A DNA stretch of 64,000 nucleotides from Gordonia terrae (lineage in GTDB: Bacteria; Actinomycetota; Actinomycetes; Mycobacteriales; Mycobacteriaceae). A model generated the notes under the pieces. The model saw only the letters and a list, made by a program, of their open reading frames with translations. It did no database searches and was not told the origin of the DNA. Positions 1-8,232 of the stretch are shown here, one piece after another (positions within the stretch are counted from its first letter, which is position 1; each line of letters begins with the position of its first letter). The position numbers and the translations under genes are program-made. The DNA lies in NCBI RefSeq assembly GCF_001698225.1, contig NZ_CP016594.1, positions 4,960,001 to 5,024,000 on the forward strand. Direction: 5' to 3'.

Positions 1-24
1 GGAGAGCGGGTTTTCGCATGCTCC

Positions 25-1017
25 CTACGAGGAGCCCCGCTGGGGAGCCGGGATGCCGTGATGCAGTTCCGCGACGTCGGGATGAGCACGCGTACGCGAC
101 TTCCAGGCGTTCTCGCCGTAGGTGGCGAAGATGGGGTTGTCGGGATCGGTCTCGACGCCGCGCGACCGGCGCGCGAGGTCGGGCGGCAGGTCGATGATCG
201 GAACCACCGCGTCCAGGGCCGGATTGAGAAAGAACGGGATGGACACGCGATCGGTGCCGGGCGCGGGGGCCTGGACCCGATGCCGGGTGGCCCGCAGGTA
301 ACCGCCGGTGGCGACCTCCAGCAGCTCCCCGATGTTGACGATGAACGCGCCATCCATCGGCGGCACGTCCACCCACTGTCCAGGCGTCAGCTCCACCTGG
401 AGGCCCGCCGAGTCGGGCTCGACCAGCAGGAGAGTCAACACGCCCGAATCCTTGTGTGCGCCGACCCCCTGGCTTCTGTTCGCGGTGCCGGGATACCGCA
501 CCACCTTCATCAAGGTCGCGGGCCGATGCGCGAAGGCATCGTCGAACACCGTCGGTTCGGCCCCCAGCGACGACGCCCAGTGACGCAGCAGCCGAAGACC
601 CACAGCCGACAGAGCGGCACTCCAGTCGTCGAAGACCTCCCGGAATCTCGGGATCGACGTGGGCCACAGATTGGGGCCCTGCAGATGCCAATACCCCTGC
701 GCTCCATCGATGACGGCGCGCTCCGGGCCGATATCGATCTGCTCACGCCAGTCGACCTGCCCGTTTGTCAGCTCGCCACCGAGCCGTGAATAGCCGCGAA
801 ACTGCGCGCTCTGCAATTGACTGATCTCGTTCTTGTCGGCGTCGGGCAGAGCGAAGAACTCACGCGCCGTCGACAGAACCTCCGCCTGACGGTCGACGCC
901 GACGCCATGCCCGACCAGATAGACGAAGCCCGAGGTGTGCGCAGCCTCGCGCAGTGCCACCGCGAATTCCTCCGGCGCGTCGTCGGCCGTGGACAGATCA
1001 ACCACCGGCACAGTCAT
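25..1017 (-). CDS. 2OG-Fe(II) / isopenicillin N synthase-family oxygenase
   Basis: Non-haem iron, 2-oxoglutarate-dependent oxygenase of about 330 residues, a usual size for the family. The iron triad is visible as H188-x-D190 and H246, and the 2-oxoglutarate-binding R-x-S as R257/S259. The start is the ATG at 1017 because AGGAGTGAGG lies just upstream; an in-frame ATG at 1053 would place that ribosome site inside the gene. It lies downstream of the MerR gene on the same strand, so the two probably share a transcript. The substrate is unknown. A PuuE-like hydrolase across the promoter hints at an amide or ureide substrate, which is inference only. Confidence 0.85.
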   Translation of the reverse strand: MTVPVVDLSTADDAPEEFAVALREAAHTSGFVYLVGHGVGVDRQAEVLSTAREFFALPDADKNEISQLQSAQFRGYSRLGGELTNGQVDWREQIDIGPERAVIDGAQGYWHLQGPNLWPTSIPRFREVFDDWSAALSAVGLRLLRHWASSLGAEPTVFDDAFAHRPATLMKVVRYPGTANRSQGVGAHKDSGVLTLLLVEPDSAGLQVELTPGQWVDVPPMDGAFIVNIGELLEVATGGYLRATRHRVQAPAPGTDRVSIPFFLNPALDAVVPIIDLPPDLARRSRGVETDPDNPIFATYGENAWKSRTRAHPDVAELHHGIPAPQRGSS

Positions 1018-1059
1018 GACGCCATCCTCACTCCTGTCGGCGGCCGAGGCCACCCGAGT

Positions 1060-1425
1060 TCACGGTCGGGGCCGAGAAGCGGCGTCGATGACGTCGTCGA
1101 GCACGGCCCGAGAGTTTCGCAGCTCACGTATCGCGTCGTCGATACGAGCCCGTTCGGCGGCGAGGCGTTCGACCAACTCGGGCGTCGCAGTATCGGAAGG
1201 ACCACCGTCGGAGTCGCGCATGCACGGCAGCAGTGCTGACATCGTCTGGCTGCCGAGTCCGGCGGCGTAGAGCTCCTGGATGTGGAAGACACGGTCCACC
1301 GCGGCCTCTGTGTACTCACGTTGCCCTCCGGCCGACCGGTTGGAAGCCAGCAGACCACGCTGCTCGTAGTAGCGCAGCGACCGCTCGCTCACGCCTGTTC
1401 GTCGTGACAGCTCCCCGATCCGCAT
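1060..1425 (-). CDS. MerR-family transcriptional regulator
   Basis: Small MerR regulator of 121 residues. It has the N-terminal helix-turn-helix (MRIGELSRRTGVSERSLRYY) and the wing (GQREYTEAAV), then a dimerisation helix of about 45 residues. The ATG at 1425 starts exactly at the conserved MRIGEL; the 27 residues upstream in the same frame are not MerR-like. No cysteine-rich metal-binding loop is seen, so a small organic effector is likelier than a metal. It is divergent from the PuuE-like gene, with a MerR-style dyad between them, and is probably followed in one transcript by the oxygenase gene. Confidence 0.85.
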   Translation of the reverse strand: MRIGELSRRTGVSERSLRYYEQRGLLASNRSAGGQREYTEAAVDRVFHIQELYAAGLGSQTMSALLPCMRDSDGGPSDTATPELVERLAAERARIDDAIRELRNSRAVLDDVIDAASRPRP

Positions 1426-1493
1426 GGCTCCGTTATACGCAACCGGCCAGGCGCGGCCCGCCGTGCCGGTGGGGACCGTCGGCCGGATCGCGC

Positions 1494-1525
1494 TTGACCC
1501 TGACATGCGTGTCAGGTCTTACGGT
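1494..1525 (+). promoter_or_regulatory. MerR-type operator/promoter, probably leaderless
   Basis: A -35 TTGACC at 1494-1499 and a -10-like TACGGT at 1520-1525 are 20 bp apart, the stretched spacer typical of MerR promoters. A perfect dyad fills the spacer: CCTGACA (1499-1505), TGCG, TGTCAGG (1510-1516). Transcription would begin at about 1532, directly at the ATG at 1533, and no ribosome site precedes that ATG, so the downstream message would be leaderless. Confidence 0.6.
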
Positions 1526-1532
1526 CGGCGCC

Positions 1533-2399
1533 ATGACGAACCCGACTCCCGCGCCGCCTTACGAGTACTGCCCCATCGTCGACCGCGACCCGATCAGTTG
1601 GCCCGACGGCAAGAAGGTCGCCGTCTACATCGGTCTGAACGTCGAACACTTCTACTTCGGCCGCCCGTCGACGAGCATCTGGCCGGGTACCACCGAACTG
1701 ACCCCGGATCCGCTGAACCACGGATGGCGCGATTATGGCCCGCGCGTCGGGATCTGGCGCACCATCGAGTGTCTCGACCGGCACGGTGTCCGACCGAGTG
1801 TCCTGCTCAACTCCTCCGTCGTGGATGCCCACCCACAGATCGTCGTGGCCGGCGTAGAACGTGATTGGACGTGGCTTGCACACGGACGCAGCAACTCTGA
1901 ACTCCACACCGACCTCACCGTCGACGAGGAGCGTCGAGCACTCGCCGAGATCACCGACACCATCCGTTCCGCGACCGGCCGCTCGCCGCGGGGGTGGATG
2001 GGACCCGGCCTGACCGAGACGCACCGGACGCCGGAGTTGCTCGCCGAGCTCGATTACTCCTATGTACTGGACTGGACACACGACGACCAGCCATTCCCGT
2101 TGACGGTTCCCGAGATGTACAGCGTCCCTTACTCGGTCGAACTCAACGACCTACTGTTGTTCGGTCATGGTCTCACCGGGCCGGACTTCCTGCAGATGAT
2201 CATCGACAGCTACGAGCAGCTCCGCGCGGACTCCGCGACGAGTGGCCGGGTACTGCCGATCGCCCTGCATCCGTTTGTGATCGGCCAACCGTTCCGCCAC
2301 CGGTACCTCGATGAGGCGCTCGCATATCTCACCGCCCAACCCGACGCCTGGCTCACGACGACCGATGACATCGTCGATGTGTATCGCGCACAGGCCTGA
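1533..2399 (+). CDS. Polysaccharide-deacetylase-fold hydrolase, PuuE-like
   Basis: 288 residues with the NodB/polysaccharide-deacetylase fold in the form seen in cytosolic PuuE-type amidohydrolases: an N-terminal WPDGKKVAVYIGLNVEHF strand, a central SNSELHTDLT segment and a C-terminal IALHPFVIG segment. There is no signal peptide, so it does not act on wall polysaccharide. The ATG at 1533 was chosen because it begins the conserved part; the reading frame is open further upstream but covers the promoter. PuuE proteins hydrolyse cyclic amides such as allantoin, and whether this one does cannot be told. It is divergent from, and likely controlled by, the MerR regulator. Confidence 0.75.
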   Translation: MTNPTPAPPYEYCPIVDRDPISWPDGKKVAVYIGLNVEHFYFGRPSTSIWPGTTELTPDPLNHGWRDYGPRVGIWRTIECLDRHGVRPSVLLNSSVVDAHPQIVVAGVERDWTWLAHGRSNSELHTDLTVDEERRALAEITDTIRSATGRSPRGWMGPGLTETHRTPELLAELDYSYVLDWTHDDQPFPLTVPEMYSVPYSVELNDLLLFGHGLTGPDFLQMIIDSYEQLRADSATSGRVLPIALHPFVIGQPFRHRYLDEALAYLTAQPDAWLTTTDDIVDVYRAQA

Positions 2400-2484
2400 C
2401 GGCCGACGCCGGTCCCGCACATGGCCCATTGCCGAGCGAGGGTGGCGGCTGGTCCGCACGAACCGGCGACCGTGCGCGACGCGC

Positions 2485-3582
2485 CTACGCCGACTCCGCC
2501 GCCAGTGCACGCACCTGTGCCACCGAGTCCCAATCGACCACCGCGGCGCAGTTCCGCCGCAGCAACGCGAGGATGAGGGTGTTGACCGTCTCGTTGTCGG
2601 GGAGCACGTCGATCGCGGCCAGGGTGATGTACAGGCCGCTGAGCAGCTGCACGCGGTAGTCCCTCAGCGCTGTCGTCTCGTCGTAGCCGGTCGACTTCTG
2701 CGCGAAGGTCTCCGCGTAGTGGGTGATCAGCCGGCGCTCGTGCGCTCGACGATCCTCGACGTCGACACTGCCCGACATGAAGTACCCGACGTCGTACATG
2801 GGATTGCGGAGCCCGGTGACCTGCCAGTCGATCAAGACCGCGCGTCGGACGTCTCCGACCGACTCGAACAACACGTTGTCCACGCGGGGATCACCATGAG
2901 TGAAGGTGAGGTGCTCCTGCGGGAGCAGGTGCCACACCCGGACGAGCTCGATCGCCTGACGGATCGCCTCGAGATGGTCGTCGGGAAGGTCATCGGCGAA
3001 CCGGGTGAGTGCCTGCACCGCCCCGCGTTCGGCCGCGTCGGACCAGTAGTCGCAGACATCGCTCAGCCGGATCATCCATGCCGGCGCGGTGGCGGTGTCC
3101 ATCGGATGGAACTCCGAGTGCACATTCGCGAGTTCGGTCAGCACCGCTGTCGCGTCCTCGACGGTCGCGCCCTGAACCTGGTTTCCCGCAACGGCACTCG
3201 TACTCAGGTCCTCCATCACCAGATTGATCGTGGTCTCGTCTCCGGCCACCCAGTACTTCAGTGGGATCCGGCAGGCGTTCCGCGCGGAGATGTCGACATA
3301 CGCGCCGATCTCGCGATGGTATGCACCACTGCGCAATCCGTGCGCGTGTACATCAGGGTCACGGGGTTTCAGCTTGACCACGACCGCATCGGGCGCTCCG
3401 GGAGACGGCCTGGCATAGGCGACACTCACCCGTACGGTGTCGCTGACATTGCCCGCGCCGATCGGCTCGATCGTGATCGCCGCGATCGATGTGTCGTGGC
3501 CGGCGTGGCAGAGGACTTCCTCCATCCAGGCTGCGGTGATGTCGTCGGTGGTGTCGATGAGCTTCGGCGTTGTCAGCGTCAT
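2485..3582 (-). CDS. APH/ecdysteroid-kinase-like phosphotransferase (first copy)
   Basis: Small-molecule kinase of the aminoglycoside phosphotransferase fold, 365 residues. The catalytic loop FTHGDPRVDN and the metal-binding IDWQVTG are both intact. In catabolic clusters such proteins are annotated as phosphotransferases acting on alcohols; the substrate here is unknown. The ATG at 3582 overlaps the TGA of the SnoaL-like gene (ATGA), indicating translational coupling. A second kinase of the same family lies at 5042-6136, so the operon carries two. Confidence 0.8.
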   Translation of the reverse strand: MTLTTPKLIDTTDDITAAWMEEVLCHAGHDTSIAAITIEPIGAGNVSDTVRVSVAYARPSPGAPDAVVVKLKPRDPDVHAHGLRSGAYHREIGAYVDISARNACRIPLKYWVAGDETTINLVMEDLSTSAVAGNQVQGATVEDATAVLTELANVHSEFHPMDTATAPAWMIRLSDVCDYWSDAAERGAVQALTRFADDLPDDHLEAIRQAIELVRVWHLLPQEHLTFTHGDPRVDNVLFESVGDVRRAVLIDWQVTGLRNPMYDVGYFMSGSVDVEDRRAHERRLITHYAETFAQKSTGYDETTALRDYRVQLLSGLYITLAAIDVLPDNETVNTLILALLRRNCAAVVDWDSVAQVRALAAESA

Positions 3583-3935
3583 GACCAGGATCCTTCGAGG
3601 TAGTCGGGATTCCACACATCGGTGATGACACCGTCGTGGACTTTGAAGATCTCGATGCCGCAGAGACGCTCGCCCGTCGTGAGACGTTCGGCGTTCCAGG
3701 TGAGGGACGCGAACGTCTCGTCGCCGACGAGTGTGACCACGGTGAACTTCGGCTGATGCGCGGCGAGGTCGGCGACGATGCGCTCTCGTTGCTCGCGTCG
3801 GCTGAGTGACCGGATACTGCCCGCCCCGTGGCGTGTCATCGGGTCGCCGCAGATCTCGTCGACCAGGTCGATCTGCTCGTCGTTGTACAGTTCGTAGACG
3901 TAGCGTTCGACGAGTCGTACTGCGCCAGTGCTCAT
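3579..3935 (-). CDS. SnoaL-like / NTF2-fold protein
   Basis: 118-residue single-domain cone-fold protein of the SnoaL/NTF2 superfamily. It begins with a helix (VRLVERYVYELYNDEQIDLVDEI) and ends in the typical strand FKVHDGVITDVWNPDY. Members act as small isomerases, hydrolases or binding proteins, and no catalytic assignment is possible from sequence. It overlaps the kinase gene by four bases and follows the LLM oxidoreductase gene by 28 bases, so it belongs to the same operon. Confidence 0.75.
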   Translation of the reverse strand: MSTGAVRLVERYVYELYNDEQIDLVDEICGDPMTRHGAGSIRSLSRREQRERIVADLAAHQPKFTVVTLVGDETFASLTWNAERLTTGERLCGIEIFKVHDGVITDVWNPDYLEGSWS

Positions 3936-3963
3936 GTGATGACTTTCTGATGGATTCTGTCGG

Positions 3964-5049
3964 TCAACTGCCGAGAGCGACGAATTCGGAGACCGTGCTG
4001 TCGAGCTCGGTGGGTGTCGCGCCGTGCATGATCACGCCGTCGACCCCCAGGTCGAACTGCGCTCGCACTCTCTCTGCGCAATGCCGTGGCGTCCCCATGG
4101 CCGCGCAGTCGAGCCACTCGGCGGGGATCACGTCGCGGAGACGTTCGAACGTGGCGGTGTCCCCGACGGCATCGGCCCATCCCGGTAGCTCGCGCACCAC
4201 CTCGGACTCCCGGAACCTGTTCAGCGCGGCTACATCCCACCGGTTGGTCGACACCAGAAGATCCCCGTAGACCTGGAGGTAGGTGGCGATCCGGCCGACC
4301 GTCTTCTTCGAGATGTCCTGTTCGTCGAGCTCGTCGGTGACGGTGGCATAGCACGACCACACCTCGACCGAGTCGGGGTCGCGTCCGGCCGCGGCCGCGG
4401 CGTCCTTGACGGTGCGTACGACCCTGGCCGTGGTCTCGTCGGAGAAGAACGTATGCAGCACGACGAGGTCGTAGGCGCGACCGGCCATGGCGAGGGTCTC
4501 GGGCCCGAAGGCCGTGGTGGCCAGCTTGATGTCCTCGTCGAAACCGGGGTCGAGTTTGATCGCCGGGAACCTGCCGAGCGCCCCGTCGTAATCGGTCACG
4601 GTCTCACCACGCCACAGTCTGCGCATCAGATGAGCGAACTCTTCGAGTTGTGCGGTGGTCGTGTGCGCGAGTCCGAGCCCGGCGATCTGGGGGCGCAGAC
4701 CGCGGCCGACGCCGAGGGTGAAGCGGCCACGGGTGAGGCGATGCATGGTGGTCGCGAAGGCCGCGGTGATCGCCGGGTGGCGGGTGCTGATGTTGGTTGC
4801 CGCGGTGGTGATCCCGATGCGATCGGTGACCGCTCCGGCCGCCCCGGACAGGGCACACGCCTCTTTGACGTTGAGCCGTTCGGAGATGAATGCCTGCCCG
4901 AGGCCGAGACGCTCAGCGTGCGCGAGCTCGCCCAACATCTCTCGGGGGTCGTCGACGTGCCCGCCGAGCGTGTAGAAGCCCAGTCGGTCGGTTCCGATCG
5001 AGGACGCGGCGACCTGCGGTCGACCTTCTCGGACGGCGGTGTCAGACAT
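3964..5049 (-). CDS. LLM-class F420-dependent oxidoreductase
   Basis: 361-residue luciferase-like TIM-barrel protein. Segments such as GQAFISERLN, the repeated ITTAATNISTRHP stretch and the glycine-rich FTLGVGRGLR are typical of F420-dependent members in mycolate actinomycetes. It probably reduces or oxidises a substrate with coenzyme F420 rather than acting as a flavin monooxygenase; no flavin reductase is adjacent, in contrast to the LLM gene at 22612. Its start overlaps the end of the kinase at 5042-6136 by 8 bp, so both are in one operon. Confidence 0.8.
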   Translation of the reverse strand: MSDTAVREGRPQVAASSIGTDRLGFYTLGGHVDDPREMLGELAHAERLGLGQAFISERLNVKEACALSGAAGAVTDRIGITTAATNISTRHPAITAAFATTMHRLTRGRFTLGVGRGLRPQIAGLGLAHTTTAQLEEFAHLMRRLWRGETVTDYDGALGRFPAIKLDPGFDEDIKLATTAFGPETLAMAGRAYDLVVLHTFFSDETTARVVRTVKDAAAAAGRDPDSVEVWSCYATVTDELDEQDISKKTVGRIATYLQVYGDLLVSTNRWDVAALNRFRESEVVRELPGWADAVGDTATFERLRDVIPAEWLDCAAMGTPRHCAERVRAQFDLGVDGVIMHGATPTELDSTVSEFVALGS

Positions 5050-6136
5050 GAACTGCCCCTTGCCCGCTCAGTGCGGCGATCCGCGCGAGCGCATCGTGGT
5101 CGCGGGCGTGCGCCAGCGAGTTGGCCACCATGGCCGTGAACAGATCGTCACCCCGATCGGATCGCGCGACGAGCATCGCGGCGGCGACACCGATCACCAG
5201 GTTCTGGAAGGTGCCGACCGGGTAGTCCCGCATCAGTTCGGCCAGTGAGTAATCCGTGACCCCGTGCGCGAGGAGCCCTCGGTGGTAGTGCTCGAGGAGC
5301 TCGGCTTCGGATGCCCGACGGGTCTCCGGGTCCAGCGCTCCGCCGATGAAGTAGGCGACATCGACGACCCCGGGCGCGAAGATGACCGTCTGCCAGTCGA
5401 GAACGGCGAGGGGTACGTCGCCGCCGGCCGCGTCGAAGAGGACGTTGTCCGGCCGGTAGTCGCCGTGCTGGATGGTGAACGGCATCGTACGCAGTGCGGT
5501 GTAGTAGTCGGCGATGCGCTCGGTGAACGCCGTTCCGAGTTCGATGTCGGCCGCGGACAACCGGGTTCGGTACCGGTCCACGAAACCGGCCCACCATTCG
5601 GGCATCATCTCGGTGAAGCGGGCCCAGTAGGTGTCGGAGATGTCGAGCCAGGGCGTACCGGCGAGTTGCGCCGATCCCCAGTAGGGCCCGTGGATGCCCG
5701 CGGCCTGCTCCACCGCGAGTCGCACCTCGCCGACAGTGCACCCGGCCAGCTGGTTACCCGGCCGGGCCGGCGTCAGGTCCTCCAGGACAAGTGCGAACTC
5801 AGTGTTGTTGGAGTCGATCTCAGCGTGATGGCAACGCGGGACGCGCACCTGCAGGTTGGGTGCGATGTCTTGATAGAACCGCACCTCGCGCAGGTAGTTC
5901 AGCTCACTGCGACCGGCCGCGCGGCTCTGCTCCTTGTCGGAGGTGACCTTGATGACGAACGACGACGGGGCTGACGTGGGTGCGGAGTAGCTCACGGTCG
6001 TCCGGATGCTGTCCGCGACCTGTCCGGTTCCGATGGGACTGGTGGCGAACTCGGTGATCGCCACCGTGCCGTCCTTCGTCCCGGTGGTGGTGAGCACGGT
6101 GTCGAGCCAGGTGGGACAGATATCAGAGGCGTGCAT
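5042..6136 (-). CDS. APH/ecdysteroid-kinase-like phosphotransferase (second copy)
   Basis: 364-residue kinase of the aminoglycoside-phosphotransferase fold. The catalytic HGDYRPDN and the metal-binding LDWQT are present, followed by DVAYFIGGALD. The ATG at 6136 has a good ribosome site (GAGGAGAG). It is the first gene of the operon 6136-2485 (kinase, LLM oxidoreductase, SnoaL-like, kinase). A strong terminator separates it from the swivel-protein gene upstream. Its relatedness to the first kinase is modest apart from the motifs, which suggests different substrates rather than a recent duplication. Confidence 0.8.
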   Translation of the reverse strand: MHASDICPTWLDTVLTTTGTKDGTVAITEFATSPIGTGQVADSIRTTVSYSAPTSAPSSFVIKVTSDKEQSRAAGRSELNYLREVRFYQDIAPNLQVRVPRCHHAEIDSNNTEFALVLEDLTPARPGNQLAGCTVGEVRLAVEQAAGIHGPYWGSAQLAGTPWLDISDTYWARFTEMMPEWWAGFVDRYRTRLSAADIELGTAFTERIADYYTALRTMPFTIQHGDYRPDNVLFDAAGGDVPLAVLDWQTVIFAPGVVDVAYFIGGALDPETRRASEAELLEHYHRGLLAHGVTDYSLAELMRDYPVGTFQNLVIGVAAAMLVARSDRGDDLFTAMVANSLAHARDHDALARIAALSGQGAVHV

Positions 6137-6164
6137 CGCTCTCCTCGGTTGCGCACGGGTGGAG

Positions 6165-6204
6165 CGGCCGGCCCCGAGGGGATTGGCTCTCTCGGGGCCG
6201 GCCG
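6165..6204 (-). terminator. Strong hairpin terminator after the swivel-protein gene
   Basis: Perfect 14-bp stem (CGGCCGGCCCCGAG at 6165-6178 and its complement at 6191-6204) with a 12-base loop, placed 23 bp after the stop of the swivel gene. No U-tract follows, which is common for actinobacterial hairpin terminators. It separates transcription of 6227-7960 from the kinase operon. Confidence 0.7.
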
Positions 6205-6226
6205 AGTCGAATAGCGAGATGGGACT

Positions 6227-7960
6227 TCAGATGAGGGTGACGGTGCCCGCGGTCCCGTCGACTTCGACGGTCGCGCCGTCGGTGATGCGTCGAGTCGCCT
6301 CGGTGGCCGACACCACGCACGGGATGCCGAGTTCGCGGCTCACGATCGCGGCGTGCGAGAAGGGTGCGCCCACGTCCACGACGACCGCGGCTGCGGTGAC
6401 GAACAGCGGCGTCCACGACGGGTCGGTGATCGGCGCGATGAGAATGTCACCCGGTTCGAGTGCCGACGGGTCCGAGGCCTCGGTCAGCACCCGCGCCCGG
6501 CCGCGTGCGACACCGCCGCATGCGGGAACTCCGGTGATGGTGTCGCCGGCGGATGCGGCGGCGACGGTCGACTCCGAGCGCAGCGGCCACTCGGAGATCG
6601 GCGCAGGGGTGCCGTCGACGACGAACGGCGGCGTGCGGTCGAACAGGTCCAGGTACCCCTTCTCGCGTTCGACGAGAGTGTCGCGGTACGACGCCGGATC
6701 GTCGAGGAACCCCGCCAGCTCGTCGGCGAAGAGCATGAAGATCTGACGCGGCGAGTCGATCGCACCCCGGGCCGCGAAGCGACGGCCGAGTTCGAGTGCG
6801 GGCAAGCGCAATTCGTGGATCAGCATCGCGGCCGTGGTGCGGCCGCGTTCCCGGCCGCGCATCCACAGAGCCGACGCATTGAGCACCGCCTCGAATTGAC
6901 CTGCGGTCTCGGCGTCGCCGGCGAGCATCTCACGGATCGCCGCCGCGGCGGCGTCGCGCTGGGCGGCTCGCTGCGCCGACTTGGCCTCCGGCGCTTCCCC
7001 ATCCGGAACGTCGCGCATCGTCTCGATGGTTGCCAGGGCGAGGTCGGGGTCGACACCCCACGTGATCGCGCGGATCTCCCACTCGGCAGGTCCACGGAAG
7101 TCCCAGTCGGCGAGGAACGCATCCAACTGCGCGGCGAACGCGCCGACCGCCTGCGACTCCGAGGCCATGAGCTTGGCGTAGAGCCCCTTGGTGCCGGCAT
7201 CGAACAGCGCTGAGACATCGGGATGCTGCGCCTGACGGCTCAATTCCCACATCCGCAGCGAGGGGCCTGCGGAGTCGACGTTGCCCAGCCCGGCCACCAG
7301 GGTGAGTGCCTGCTCCGGTTTGCCGACCGCCTCGGCGAGCTGCGCGATGGCACCGAGTCCGACGCCGCACTTCAGGCTGGCCTCGATGTGATGTTTGAAG
7401 AGCCGGCGGAGCAAGGTCTCGAACGAGTTCATCCGCTCGACGAGGTCACTGTCGGACAACTGGGTCAGATCAGGCCGACTGCGACGGATCTCGTCGACCT
7501 CGACGCGATCGGTGTCGTAGGCGGCGAGGTCGGTGGCGCCGAGGACCTGCTCATTGAGCCAGGCACCGGCTTTCGCCTCGTACTCGGCGTTTTCGTCGAA
7601 GTCGCGTTTCTCGCTCTCGTAACTCGGGATGCCGGGCATGTCCCCGAAGTACTGCAGGTCGACGGCCTCGGCACTCATGCCGGGCACCCGCACGCCGAAC
7701 AGCCGCATCAACGACATGTTGATGTAGAGGTAGCTGCCGAAGGCCGGGAGGATGTTGAACGCCACCGCGTCGTCGTACAGGTCGTCGTCCCATACGCCGC
7801 ATGCCACGAACGCGTCGCGCCATCCGGGTTCCAGCGTGTGCTGGAACCCGAGGGAGGCGTTCAGCGGGGTGATCGGGTCCGGGAAGATCTCGCCGACGTT
7901 GGCGCGAGAGTACAGCGGGAACAGTTTCGAGGTCTCGTTCGAGATCGGCCAGGCGGTCAT
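6227..7960 (-). CDS. PEP-utilising-type phosphohistidine-swivel protein lacking an ATP-grasp domain
   Basis: 577 residues. The C-terminal 90 residues are a phosphohistidine swivel domain with the phospho-acceptor in GAPFSHAAIV (about H536). The N-terminal 480 residues resemble the substrate-binding middle part of rifampin-phosphotransferase-like dikinases; SRANVGEIFPDPITPL parallels CNIGEMMPGAFCPLTA in the protein at 28942-31344. No ATP-grasp nucleotide-binding half is present, so it probably needs a partner for phosphorylation; the PpdK-like protein at 15022-16500 is a candidate. The start at 7960 is set by GGAAGGA upstream. A near-consensus promoter lies about 100 bp further up. Confidence 0.75.
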   Translation of the reverse strand: MTAWPISNETSKLFPLYSRANVGEIFPDPITPLNASLGFQHTLEPGWRDAFVACGVWDDDLYDDAVAFNILPAFGSYLYINMSLMRLFGVRVPGMSAEAVDLQYFGDMPGIPSYESEKRDFDENAEYEAKAGAWLNEQVLGATDLAAYDTDRVEVDEIRRSRPDLTQLSDSDLVERMNSFETLLRRLFKHHIEASLKCGVGLGAIAQLAEAVGKPEQALTLVAGLGNVDSAGPSLRMWELSRQAQHPDVSALFDAGTKGLYAKLMASESQAVGAFAAQLDAFLADWDFRGPAEWEIRAITWGVDPDLALATIETMRDVPDGEAPEAKSAQRAAQRDAAAAAIREMLAGDAETAGQFEAVLNASALWMRGRERGRTTAAMLIHELRLPALELGRRFAARGAIDSPRQIFMLFADELAGFLDDPASYRDTLVEREKGYLDLFDRTPPFVVDGTPAPISEWPLRSESTVAAASAGDTITGVPACGGVARGRARVLTEASDPSALEPGDILIAPITDPSWTPLFVTAAAVVVDVGAPFSHAAIVSRELGIPCVVSATEATRRITDGATVEVDGTAGTVTLI

Positions 7961-8058
7961 GTCCGGGCGTCCTTCCAGTTGGTCATGAGCGAGCGGCCGA
8001 GTCCCTCGGCCCGCTTCTGCATCTCGCAACCACACATCAGTGGTTAGCGAACGCTGCG

Positions 8059-8092
8059 TCACATTATTCTGTGATCCCACTCACGTTGTCAA
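8059..8092 (-). promoter_or_regulatory. Promoter with inverted repeat upstream of the swivel-protein gene
   Basis: On the minus strand, TTGACA (8087-8092) is followed after 18 bp by AATAAT (8063-8068), close to the sigma-70 consensus. An inverted repeat TCACA-N6-TGTGA (8059-8074) overlaps the -10, suggesting a repressor site. A longer inverted pair AGTGGTT (8039-8045) and AACCACT (8091-8097) brackets the promoter. The predicted leader is about 95 bases. The rest of 7961-8232 holds no gene that I can see. Confidence 0.6.
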
Positions 8093-8232
8093 CCACTCGG
8101 ATCGCAGACTTGCGGTTCTGTCCACGCTCTTTACCTCCGCGACGCACGTACGGCTGGACAGATATGTGATGAGTGAGTCACTATTCAACCAGGCGGCGCG
8201 GTACTGGACGGGCTGCCGAAAGGAGAGTTCGG

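Noticed and set aside
2311..3603. 430-residue open frame antisense to the first kinase gene
   Set aside because: The minus strand encodes a kinase with intact motifs; the plus frame is low-complexity Arg/Val/Asp-rich sequence without a ribosome site.
8059..8074. CRP binding site
   Set aside because: The half-sites are TCACA then TGTGA, the reverse order of a CRP operator.
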